Shown piece by piece: positions 28,337 through 35,679 of a DNA stretch of 64,000 bases. Origin of the DNA: Bdellovibrionales bacterium. GTDB taxonomy: Bacteria > Pseudomonadota > Alphaproteobacteria > UBA9219. The stretch is from positions 1 through 64,000 of the forward strand of contig JBAZRW010000002.1 of assembly GCA_041662785.1 (NCBI GenBank). Direction: 5' to 3'. The notes under the pieces are model-generated. The model saw only the letters and a program-made list of their open reading frames with translations. It was not told where the DNA came from and ran no database searches. The translations under genes were made by a program, and so were the position numbers. Position 1 is the stretch's first letter. Each line of letters opens with the position of its first letter.

Positions 28337-28365
28337 TGTGGATAACACCACTTATCTGTGGATAA
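28337..28365. promoter_or_regulatory. two DnaA boxes upstream of the pilus operon
   Basis: TGTGGATAA occurs exactly at 28337-28345 and 28357-28365; the complement, TTATCCACA, is the consensus DnaA box. The two are in the same orientation, 20 bases apart, about 80-110 bases before the secretin start codon. They could place the operon under DnaA control or act as a titration site. Binding is inferred from sequence only. Confidence 0.5.
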
Positions 28366-28375
28366 TTAAACCTTA

Positions 28376-28616
28376 TACCAACCGCCATTTGGAATGATCC
28401 ATTTAAAAAATAAGAAAACGGGATCCCCGCTTTCCCCCTACGCTGCTTCGCAGCTTCGGCGCGACAGGTCGCGGGGATGACGCTTGTGGATTGATATTAA
28501 AAACAAATCCGTCATTCCCGCGCCCTCGTCCCGCCGCACTTGCGGCGGGCGAAAGGGCAAAGCGGGAATCCCGTTTGTTTTATCTCTTAATGAGTCACGT
28601 TATCGTGCCGTTGGTA
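28376..28616. repeat. 240-base composite inverted-repeat element
   Basis: Bounded by TACCAAC (28376) and GTTGGTA (28610-28616). Inside are two REP hairpins in opposite orientation. Left (28413-28483): stem ACGGGATCCCCGC with GCGGGGATGACG and a complex loop. Right (28509-28583): stem CGTCATTCCCGC with GCGGGAATCCCG, its loop filled by CCGCCGCACTTGCGGCGG. The right tail carries GAGTCAC as in the element at 148-216. It occupies nearly all the space between the secretin promoter region and rlmB. Confidence 0.8.
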
Positions 28617-28624
28617 TTAGGGCA

Positions 28625-29911
28625 TTACCCCTGTTGCCTTTTCACCTCATACAGCGCGATGGCGGTGGCGTTGGAGACGTTGAGGCTGCCGATGCGTCCG
28701 CTTGTGGGCAGGCGGGCAAGATCGTCGCAGCGCTCACGCGTCAGGCGGCGCAGGCCTTCGCCTTCGGCTCCCATGATCAGCGCGACACGGCCCTCGGAAA
28801 GTTTGGATTCGCTTAAATCCTTTTCGCCTTCTTCGGCCAAACCAACGCACCAGAAATTCTCGGCCTTCAGCGCGTCAAGGGTGCGTGCGATATTGACGAC
28901 GGAGATAAGCGGCACATGCTCAGCCGCGCCGCTTGCGGTCTTGGCCATAATGCCCGTGGCCGATGGCGCGTTGCGCTCGGTCACAATCACAGCACCCGCG
29001 CCAAACGCGGCGGCGGATCGCAAAATCGCACCGACATTGTGCGGGTCGGTCACTTGATCCAGAATGATGACCAGCGTGGGCGCGTTCTCTTGCCCCAGTA
29101 GATCGTCAAGGCTCATCTCTGCCAGAGGTTCGACCTCTAACGCGACACCTTGATGCACGCTGCCATGCGGCAGGAAATGTTCAATGGCTGACTTTTCCGA
29201 TGAAAGGGGGGGGGGACGGGTAAGGCCTTTGGCCGTCGCCTCGTCCAGCGCTTCTTGCATCGCGGCCATGCCTGCCTCGGTCGTCCATAGGCGATGGCAT
29301 TGGCGGCTGGGATTAAGCCACGCCTCACGCACCGCATGAATCCCCCAAAGGAGAATGCCTTGCCGGTTCAGGCTCTCGCGCTTGGGCTGCATCGGGCGGC
29401 GCTTTTCAAAGGAGCGAGGCGCAGCGGCAGAGAGGGTAGGGGCGGCAGCCTCGCGGGGCGGAGCGCGACGCGGACGCTTGTCCGTAGCGCTTGGGCTACG
29501 CTGATCATCCCGATTGCCAAACGCAGGTTTCTTGGAAAAGCGTGAAGCTGGGCGTGAGGTTGGCTTGCGCGTTTCTCCACGAGGCGCGGCTTCTTCGGCG
29601 CGGTCAAAGCGGCGCGGGCGCTTATCCGCATCCCTGCCTGTGCTTCTGCTTGCGGGACGCCCATCATCCCGATTGCCAAACGCAGGCTTCTTGGAAAATC
29701 GTGAAGCCGGGCGTGAGGTCGGTTTGCGCTCTTCTCCCGATGAAGCGCCTTCCCCAGCGCGATCAAAGCGGCGGGGGCGCTTGTCCGCAGAGCCTTCCGT
29801 CTTGCGGCCACCCGTAGGCTTGCTAAAGGACTTTCCAAAGGAAGGGCGTTTGGCGCCAGTTGAGGGGCGTCCTGTGGGCTTGCCTGTCGGCTTACGCGGG
29901 CTGCTTTTCAT
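28625..29911 (-). CDS. rlmB: TrmH/SpoU-family 23S rRNA 2'-O-methyltransferase (RlmB-like) with repetitive basic N-terminus
   Basis: 428 residues, much longer than E. coli RlmB. The C-terminal 240 residues are the enzyme: the substrate-binding part GILLWGIHAVREAWLNPSR and the trefoil-knot motifs DQVTDPHNVGAILRSAAAFG, IMGAEGEGLRRLT and GSLNVSNATAIALYE. RlmB methylates G2251 of 23S rRNA. Residues 1-185 are low-complexity and basic, with repeats of KPTSRPASRFSKKPAFGN and DKRPRRFDRAEE; such tails bind RNA or ribosomes by inference. A run of ten C (29206-29215) lies in the coding region and encodes Pro-Pro-Pro. Confidence 0.92.
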   Translation of the reverse strand: MKSSPRKPTGKPTGRPSTGAKRPSFGKSFSKPTGGRKTEGSADKRPRRFDRAGEGASSGEERKPTSRPASRFSKKPAFGNRDDGRPASRSTGRDADKRPRRFDRAEEAAPRGETRKPTSRPASRFSKKPAFGNRDDQRSPSATDKRPRRAPPREAAAPTLSAAAPRSFEKRRPMQPKRESLNRQGILLWGIHAVREAWLNPSRQCHRLWTTEAGMAAMQEALDEATAKGLTRPPPLSSEKSAIEHFLPHGSVHQGVALEVEPLAEMSLDDLLGQENAPTLVIILDQVTDPHNVGAILRSAAAFGAGAVIVTERNAPSATGIMAKTASGAAEHVPLISVVNIARTLDALKAENFWCVGLAEEGEKDLSESKLSEGRVALIMGAEGEGLRRLTRERCDDLARLPTSGRIGSLNVSNATAIALYEVKRQQG

Positions 29912-29970
29912 GATTTTTTGCTTTCTTGAGACAATCTTGAAGAATTTGTGTCCTACTCAAGCCTGTGGGA

Positions 29971-29999
29971 TTGACAAGCGCAAGTAAAATCCGTTATTT
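29971..29999 (+). promoter_or_regulatory. sigma70-type promoter of tRNA-Tyr
   Basis: TTGACA (29971-29976), a 17-base spacer and TTATTT (29994-29999). Predicted start of transcription is near 30006, about 28 bases before the tRNA. The -35 is consensus and the -10 is weaker. Confidence 0.6.
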
Positions 30000-30033
30000 G
30001 GCTGCTTCCCACTGTGATGTGGGACAAAAATGT

Positions 30034-30119
30034 GGAAGGGTGGCCGAGTGGTTAATGGCAGCAGACTGTAAATCTGCCCTCTTACGAGTACACAGGTTCA
30101 AATCCTGTCCCTTCCACCA
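30034..30119 (+). tRNA. tRNA-Tyr (GTA)
   Basis: Acceptor GGAAGGG (30034-30040) pairs with CCCTTCC (30109-30115), then A and an encoded CCA (30117-30119). The anticodon stem GCAGA/TCTGC encloses CTGTAAA with anticodon GTA (30068-30070). T-loop TTCAAAT. The long variable arm is the class II form usual for bacterial tRNA-Tyr. Confidence 0.95.
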
Positions 30120-30410
30120 TTCTTCGCAAGCGCAGCTTGGGGAGAATGCCACGGCGCAGCCCAACGGGCGAAGACGGGCTGGTTGCCGCGCTTGCTACGC
30201 CTCGGCAAGCCAGTTATGGGCTACTCCCCCAAAGGATGGCGCAACGGCGAAAGCAAAAAGGAGCCTTGACGAGGCTGGGGACTTTCTGACACCATTAAAG
30301 GCATGAAAGCTTTGAACAGAAAAATAAACCGTCTGGCCGCTGCGTGTTGTTGATCCATTGACGCGCGCGCTTGGTTTATTCCGTCTTTTTCTGTTTTTAT
30401 GAGGCTCTCC
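30120..30410. other. gene-free stretch between tRNA-Tyr and cysE
   Basis: No supported gene. It is GC-rich with partly repeated words (GCGCAGC, GGGCGAAGACGGGCTGG), then becomes plainer before the cysE ribosome-binding site. No terminator hairpin with T-run was found. Open frames here overlap the tRNA or lack a ribosome-binding site. Confidence 0.4.
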
Positions 30411-31205
30411 ATGGATCATACCCCTTCTTCGGCTAGCGTTGTTTGGCAAAGTCTTCGTTCTGAATCCCATTACTTTGTCGGTAAGGGCGACCCTGTTGCC
30501 GCCGCCTTGTTGCGCCTGTTTGAGGTGTCAGCAGGGTTTGGCGATATGCTTTCCCGCCTTTTGGCGTACCAGCTGGCTAGTCCCTTTATCGATTACGATT
30601 CTTTGCGGCGTCTATTGTTCGAAGCCTTTGATGGTGATCCTGCCGTGATCGATCAGGCGGCGCGTGACTTGCTGGCCGTCAGGGCTCGCGATCCGGCGGC
30701 AGAGGGATTGCTGCGTCCCTTGCTGTTTTTCAAGGGCGTGCAGGCCATCCAGACCTATCGCGCCGCGCATATTTATTGGCATAAGGGGCAACGGGATACG
30801 GCGCTTTATTTGCAAAATCGCTCCAGCGTCGTGTTTGGCGTTGATATTCATCCGGCGGCCAAGTTGGGGGCGGGGCTGATGATGGATCATGCGACAGGCG
30901 TGGTGATCGGCGAGACGGCAGTGGTCGAGGACGACGTATCGATTTTGCACGGTGTTACGCTGGGCGGCACAGGGAATGAGCAGGGGGATCGTCACCCCAA
31001 GGTGCGGCGAGGCGTGATGCTGGGTGCGGGCGCGAAGGTCTTGGGCAATATCGAGATAGGACAGGGAGCCTGCATAGCGGCGGGGAGCGTGGTTCTTAAG
31101 GACGTGCCGCCGCATGTGACTGTGGCGGGCGTTCCAGCGGAAATTGTGGGGCGTCCTCGCAGCGAAGATCCCGCCAAGGCGATGGATCAGACGTTGGCGC
31201 ATTGA
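30411..31205 (+). CDS. cysE: serine O-acetyltransferase
   Basis: 264 residues from the ATG at 30411, with GAGG six bases upstream. It transfers acetyl from acetyl-CoA to L-serine, the first step of cysteine synthesis. N-terminal helical domain (30-135), then left-handed beta-helix hexapeptide repeats (VDIHPAAKLGAGLMMDHATG, VIGETAVVEDDVSILHGVTLG, GAGAKVLGNIEIGQGACIAAG) with catalytic D/H in DHATG and LHGVTLGG. Slightly shorter C-terminal tail than E. coli CysE. The 3' end overlaps the convergent next gene by 19 bases. Confidence 0.95.
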   Translation: MDHTPSSASVVWQSLRSESHYFVGKGDPVAAALLRLFEVSAGFGDMLSRLLAYQLASPFIDYDSLRRLLFEAFDGDPAVIDQAARDLLAVRARDPAAEGLLRPLLFFKGVQAIQTYRAAHIYWHKGQRDTALYLQNRSSVVFGVDIHPAAKLGAGLMMDHATGVVIGETAVVEDDVSILHGVTLGGTGNEQGDRHPKVRRGVMLGAGAKVLGNIEIGQGACIAAGSVVLKDVPPHVTVAGVPAEIVGRPRSEDPAKAMDQTLAH

Positions 31206-31699
31206 GTATAAGAAACAGGCTTGCTTTTATAAGCGTTGTAGTAAGGATTGAAAGGCTTGGAAGGCAGAAGGCCGAAGCGCTTCGCTTCACGCTCAATGGT
31301 TTTTAAGGCGGCGTGTATATAAGATTCTAAGGTGTCGTCTATTGGCGTTACTGGAGTGCAAAGGGGATCATGGTTGCAATGGAATAAATGGAACAAATGG
31401 GTGGCGTGAGTAAAAACCGTTCCCTTTCGTGGCGATAAGCTATGTCCTATGGTAAGAGAAAAGTAGATGGGGGCTAATTTGCCATTGCTATAGCTTATAG
31501 GGCCGCTGGGAACATTGGTGTTGAAAACACTATGGACTTTGTTGTTTCCCGTGAGGCCGTGGAAGTATCGAATCCCAGATTCAGGATGATGTGATAGAAT
31601 ATCAAGGCCTTCCTTAAAGCACATTATCGCGTTTTTTATCTCGCGAGCGTCTACTTGTTGCGGGTACACTGAATAAAGAAAGGGGGAAGATGCTGTCAT
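31187..31699 (-). CDS. hypothetical protein, unknown
   Basis: 170 residues from the ATG at 31699 (GAGG seven bases upstream); a longer frame to 31765 lacks such a site. No signal peptide or membrane segment. Rich in His, Tyr, Ser and Pro (IRYFHGLTGNNKVHSVFN, THLFHLFHCNHDPLC). Family not recognised. It converges on cysE with overlapping 3' ends, and its composition looks more AT-rich than its neighbours. Confidence 0.5.
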   Translation of the reverse strand: MTASSPFLYSVYPQQVDAREIKNAIMCFKEGLDILSHHPESGIRYFHGLTGNNKVHSVFNTNVPSGPISYSNGKLAPIYFSLTIGHSLSPRKGTVFTHATHLFHLFHCNHDPLCTPVTPIDDTLESYIHAALKTIEREAKRFGLLPSKPFNPYYNAYKSKPVSYTQCANV

Positions 31700-31794
31700 G
31701 GGAAGGACCTCGTAAAACAGAATCATGCAAAATAACGAATCATACTGGCAATTTTTTTCCTTCAATTCAATAGACTATATAGGCCTTTGAGAAA

Positions 31795-33057
31795 TTATTT
31801 CTTGGTAAACCGCGCCGCCAGCTCCATATGCGGGGACCATAGGAATTGGTCAACGGGAAGCATTTTTTCCAAGGTATAGCCGCCCTGAATGAGTATTTTG
31901 GCATCGCGGGCGAAGCTGGCCGGATCACAGCTGACGGCCACGATTTCGGGGACATCGCTTTGGGCCAGATGCGCAGCTTGGGCCTTGGCGCCGCTACGCG
32001 GCGGATCAAAGATCACCAGATTATAGTCGTTGCATTCGCCCGTTGTGAACGGATCGCCCATCAGGTTCCGCAGGCTGACCTGATAACGCCCTGATGCCTG
32101 TGCCGCGCGTTGGAGGGATTCGATAGCGGGGCCGTCCAGATCGGCAAAGTGGACGCTTTTGACGTTTTCAAAGGACAGGCCGAAGCCCCCAAGACCGCAG
32201 AAAAGGTCTAAAACGCGCATTCCCTTTTCGTCATGCGTGGTGGCGAAGTTGATGAGGGCGGATTCTCCAGCCTCGGTGGCCTGCAGGAAGGACGCCGGAG
32301 GAAAAGGCAATTGTGTTATGCCAAAGCGAACCGTCAGGGGGTGGGCGTGGGCGATGGGCTCGACGGGGCTGCGGTCCCACTTGCGCCAAGACAGGTGGGC
32401 GACGCCCAAGGCTTGGGCCAGCGCGGCAAGATTGTGCCTTTGATCCATTTCCAGCTTGGGGCCGCCAATAAGCACAACATCAAGTCCGTCAGGCAGAGCC
32501 GTTACCTGAATATCGCACCCCATGTCTTGGGGCAGCCAAAGGGAAAGGTGCTTCTTCAAAGGCTCTAGCAGTGCCGTAATGGCAGGCAGCATAACACTGC
32601 ACATGGTGATGGGAACGATGGCGTGGCTGCGCCATTCGTTAAAGCCAAGAGTTACGAGTCCTGTCTTATCGCGATGCGCGACAAAGCGGGCGCGCCTGCG
32701 CGTTTGGATGGCCGTGGTGACGACGGGCATCATGGACGGGAGGGGAAGGCCGGCGCGGATCAAGGTTTGCTGCAACTGGCCTAGCTTGACGTTGGTATAG
32801 GCCCCGTCCTTCATGTGTTGGAACTGACAACCACCGCATTTTGAAAAGTGGACACAGGGCGGGTCGTTGCGAAGAGAGCAGGGGATCAGAATTTCCAGAA
32901 GCTGACCGCGCTTAACCATATTGTCGTTATCGGGAACATCAGCGCGAACACGTTCACCCGTCAACGCGCCCGAGATGAAGATAGTTTCATTCCCGTGGTG
33001 GGCAATGCCATCGCCTTGCGTGCCGACATCGTCAATCGTGAGCTCTAGGATGGTCAT
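31795..33057 (-). CDS. rlmD: RlmD-like 23S rRNA (uracil-C5)-methyltransferase
   Basis: 420 residues, TrmA/RumA family. N-terminal TRAM domain (1-60), [4Fe-4S] Cys cluster (SLRNDPPCVHFSKCGGCQFQ), SAM motif LDLFCGLGGFGLSF, and the catalytic region VIFDPPRSGAKAQ plus VSCDPASFARD with the nucleophile Cys. It methylates U1939-type uracil in 23S rRNA, though RlmC/RlmD/TrmA cannot be separated with certainty by eye. The first gene of its direction, it shares an upstream region with the divergent TrmH-type gene. Confidence 0.88.
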   Translation of the reverse strand: MTILELTIDDVGTQGDGIAHHGNETIFISGALTGERVRADVPDNDNMVKRGQLLEILIPCSLRNDPPCVHFSKCGGCQFQHMKDGAYTNVKLGQLQQTLIRAGLPLPSMMPVVTTAIQTRRRARFVAHRDKTGLVTLGFNEWRSHAIVPITMCSVMLPAITALLEPLKKHLSLWLPQDMGCDIQVTALPDGLDVVLIGGPKLEMDQRHNLAALAQALGVAHLSWRKWDRSPVEPIAHAHPLTVRFGITQLPFPPASFLQATEAGESALINFATTHDEKGMRVLDLFCGLGGFGLSFENVKSVHFADLDGPAIESLQRAAQASGRYQVSLRNLMGDPFTTGECNDYNLVIFDPPRSGAKAQAAHLAQSDVPEIVAVSCDPASFARDAKILIQGGYTLEKMLPVDQFLWSPHMELAARFTKK

Positions 33058-33146
33058 AACGGCTTCTGTTTTGCTTTTTGATTTATAGGAGAAGCCGCAG
33101 TATAGTCACGCTTCGTTAATAATTAGTGCAAAAAAGGACGACATCA

Positions 33147-33632
33147 ATGCGGGGCTATTTTGGCGTGGGAGTAGAAGGTATTAGCAAAAGCTTTAACCTT
33201 GGGAATCTGGTGCGAACGTCCCATTCTTTTGGCTCCAGCTTTTTCTTTACCATCGGCTCGGCCTTGGATTACCAGAACATTCGCACGTCGGACACGTCAC
33301 ACGCGGCCATTCATATGCCTTTTTATGCCCATGAGAATGTCGAGGCCTTTACACTTCCCGACGATTGCTCGCTGGTGGGGGTAGAGCTTTTGGACGAGGC
33401 GGTGGATTTGCCGACGTTCCGCCATCCTCTTCGCGCTGCCTATGTTCTGGGGCCAGAGAAAGGCAACCTCTCGCCCGCGCTGGTGGCGCGCTGCGATCAT
33501 ATCGTGAAAATCCCGATGAAGTTTTGTGTCAATGTCGGTGTGGCGGGGGCTTTGTGCCTTTATGATCGGATGATCTCTCTTGGCTCGTTTGCGGAGAGGC
33601 CCGTTACGCAAGGCGCACGCGTCAAGAGGTAA
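33147..33632 (+). CDS. small TrmH/SpoU-family RNA 2'-O-methyltransferase
   Basis: 161 residues from the ATG at 33147 (AAGGA eight bases upstream). A minimal SPOUT methylase like TrmL or SpoU: motif 1 FNLGNLVRTSHSFG, motif 2 AYVLGPEKGNLS, motif 3 VNVGVAGALCLYD (the usual SLNVS is CVNVG here). Target RNA not known; tRNA is likely. The stop codon TAA at 33630 lies inside the left arm of a palindromic element. Confidence 0.85.
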   Translation: MRGYFGVGVEGISKSFNLGNLVRTSHSFGSSFFFTIGSALDYQNIRTSDTSHAAIHMPFYAHENVEAFTLPDDCSLVGVELLDEAVDLPTFRHPLRAAYVLGPEKGNLSPALVARCDHIVKIPMKFCVNVGVAGALCLYDRMISLGSFAERPVTQGARVKR

Positions 33633-33751
33633 TCTTGCCCCAGCGTTGACTTTTTGCCCGTTTCCTGCGGTTCGCTGCGCACGTACATTAACGTACGCTT
33701 GCGCTGCGATCCTCGCAAACAAACAAAAATCCTTTGCTGGTTCAAGATTAC
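33629..33751. repeat. MITE-like palindromic element, copy 1
   Basis: Imperfect inverted repeat: left end GTAATCTTGCCCCAGCG, right end (complement) GTAATCTTGAACCAGCA. Core TGCGGTTCGCTGCGCACGTA, then ATTAACGTACGCTTGCG, with tails TTTTTG/CAAAAA. The core is nearly identical in the copy at 38424-38569, but the outer tips differ. No coding capacity. Confidence 0.8.
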
Positions 33752-33771
33752 GAACAGGCCTTAAGGCAGGG

Positions 33772-35028
33772 CTATTCTCCTGTGGCGCTATGCTTGCGGA
33801 TGAATTGGTGGACAAGCGGCTGGATGTTGTTGCGCCATTTGCGCCCGTTAAACACGCCATAATGGCCGACGCCGATTTCAAGATGGGATTGTTTCATTTC
33901 AGCCGGAAGGTTGCTGCAAAGGTCAAGCGCCGCGCGTGTATGTCCTGCGGGCGATAGATCGTCAAGCTCGCCTTCAACAGTGAGCAGTGCTGTCTTGGTG
34001 ATGGTGGCGGGGTTCACTTTGCTGCTGCGCCAGACAAACGAGCCGTTCGCTAGATCGTGTCGTTGATAGGCGCGTTCAATATACTGAAGGTGAAATTCTT
34101 CCGGCACATCCATCACGGCCAGAAACTCGTTATAGAAGGCCTCATGCGCTTCGACAGCATCATCGTCCCCGCGCACAAGATGCCGATAATACTGGACTTG
34201 CTCTGTAATATGACTGTCTAAAGACATGGCCATGCGATCAAGAAGCTGCATTATGCCGGGATAAACGCGCCGGAACGCGCCCGCATAATAAGTCGGAACC
34301 ATCTGGATTTGCGCGGTGCGAAACCACGACAGGGAATGGCTTTTGGCCTCTTCGCTAAGAGCGCAGGGCTGGCCCCGCGCATCGATGGGGCCGCCGATCA
34401 ACGTCATAGAGAGAGGCTCGACCGGCGTTTCCTGCTCTGCCAAAAGCGCAACCGCGCATAAGATTGAGACTGACGCTTGACTAATCGCCAGAAGGTGAAG
34501 GTTAGCGCCAAGCGACTGGATCACGTCCATCAGATAACCAATCTGATCCTCAAGATCGAAGTAGCCTTGCGAAAGGGGAACGTTCTTCGCATCAACCCAG
34601 TCTGTAATGTAAACGTCATGGGACGGCAGCATGGCCTCAACCGTGCCGCGCATCAGCGTCGCGAAATGGCCCGACATGGGCGTGATGATAAGAAGCTTGG
34701 GATCGCCCACCAGATGTTGCGCGATTTCGGGATGGCGCGTGGCGCGGTCAAAGTGCAGCAAGTGGCAAAACGGCGTTTTGTGAACCGTCTTAATCTCAAC
34801 CTCAATCGGCTCGCCGCGAAACTTCGTTGACTTGATATTGAAAGGGGGCTTTTCGTGAAAGCGCGTGCTGCGCTCAAACATCGCTATCTGCGCCTCTAAA
34901 GCGCGGCCACACTCATAGCGCGAGGTTGGGCATTGGGCGCTTTTTAGCGTTTGCGCCATAAACCGCGCCACGCTATTCCAAGGCGCCAGCGCCATATTTT
35001 GCATATCTAGTAACTGGTACAGGAACAT
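33772..35028 (-). CDS. phaZ: intracellular polyhydroxybutyrate depolymerase
   Basis: 418 residues from the ATG at 35028; the open frame to 35175 gives no plausible extension. Matches the PhaZ/PHB_depo_C family: FMAQTLKSAQCP-type N-terminus, GHFATLMRGTV, DWVDAKNVPLSQG, SMTLIGGPIDARGQP, VEGELDDLSPAGHTRAA (Asp 356/357) and GVGHYGVFNGRKW (His 389). At the nucleophile position (183) this protein reads LLAISQAS, Ser where the Ralstonia-type enzymes have Cys. It degrades stored PHB granules. Downstream is a palindromic element. Confidence 0.9.
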   Translation of the reverse strand: MFLYQLLDMQNMALAPWNSVARFMAQTLKSAQCPTSRYECGRALEAQIAMFERSTRFHEKPPFNIKSTKFRGEPIEVEIKTVHKTPFCHLLHFDRATRHPEIAQHLVGDPKLLIITPMSGHFATLMRGTVEAMLPSHDVYITDWVDAKNVPLSQGYFDLEDQIGYLMDVIQSLGANLHLLAISQASVSILCAVALLAEQETPVEPLSMTLIGGPIDARGQPCALSEEAKSHSLSWFRTAQIQMVPTYYAGAFRRVYPGIMQLLDRMAMSLDSHITEQVQYYRHLVRGDDDAVEAHEAFYNEFLAVMDVPEEFHLQYIERAYQRHDLANGSFVWRSSKVNPATITKTALLTVEGELDDLSPAGHTRAALDLCSNLPAEMKQSHLEIGVGHYGVFNGRKWRNNIQPLVHQFIRKHSATGE

Positions 35029-35175
35029 CGAATCACAAGGGTTCAAAGCGGAGGGTGACGTTAGGCTATTATGGTTAATGCCGACTGTAAACAGGATGTC
35101 GGAGAAGGACGTTGCCAAAAATAACCGATTTTGAATCCAAAATCGGTCGAAGTTTGCTAAACACAGCAAAATCAA

Positions 35176-35679
35176 TGGGTTAGTGTGTGGTCAAAATCGA
35201 GTCAGTATTGTTATATTTCAAGGTGTTACGGCATTAACTTTGTTCTGATGGCGACTGAGAGGCACTATTCCACGCCAGCGCAACTGTGGTGAGCGTTTTT
35301 TGACTAACACATTGATAGAAAAGGATTTCGTTTTTTGGATTTTGGGTGGCGTTTTTTCTGTATCGCGAGGCTTGATCGGGAAGGCGATCAAGGGGATAGC
35401 GAACGACGCCCCCCTCTCGTCATCCCGCACAGCGGATGACGCGGCAGCGTCAGACGCGTGATGCGGGATCCATCGCCTGAAGTGGCAAGAGGGACTTTGG
35501 TGGAAGGTTCAGGTGATGGATCCCGCATCTTCGCGATGCTGACGCATCGCTTTGTGCGGGATGACGTGGGGAAGACGAGGGCACGGGGATGACGAAGGGG
35601 GGGGCGGCAGGAGATGGATTGCCGCGCTCCCTTTGGTCGCTCGCAATTGACGGGGGTAATAGAAGGAGAAAGCACCGTC
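35176..35679. repeat. gene-free region with a large palindromic element (35418-35566)
   Basis: 35418-35566 is an imperfect inverted repeat: left CGTCATCCCGCACAGCG, right (complement) CGTCATCCCGCACAAAGCG; inner arms GATGCGGGATCCATC, then GCCTGAA, and TTCAGGTGATGGATCCCGCAT around a 20-base centre. The inner part resembles 60648-60806. The rest of the stretch (35176-35417) shows no gene or clear signal. Confidence 0.75.

Noticed and set aside
29965..30306. 113-residue frame covering tRNA-Tyr
   Set aside because: It translates the tRNA and shows no ribosome-binding site or protein features.
35218..35430. 70-residue frame on the - strand
   Set aside because: Its start lies in a palindromic repeat; no ribosome-binding site and no homologous look.
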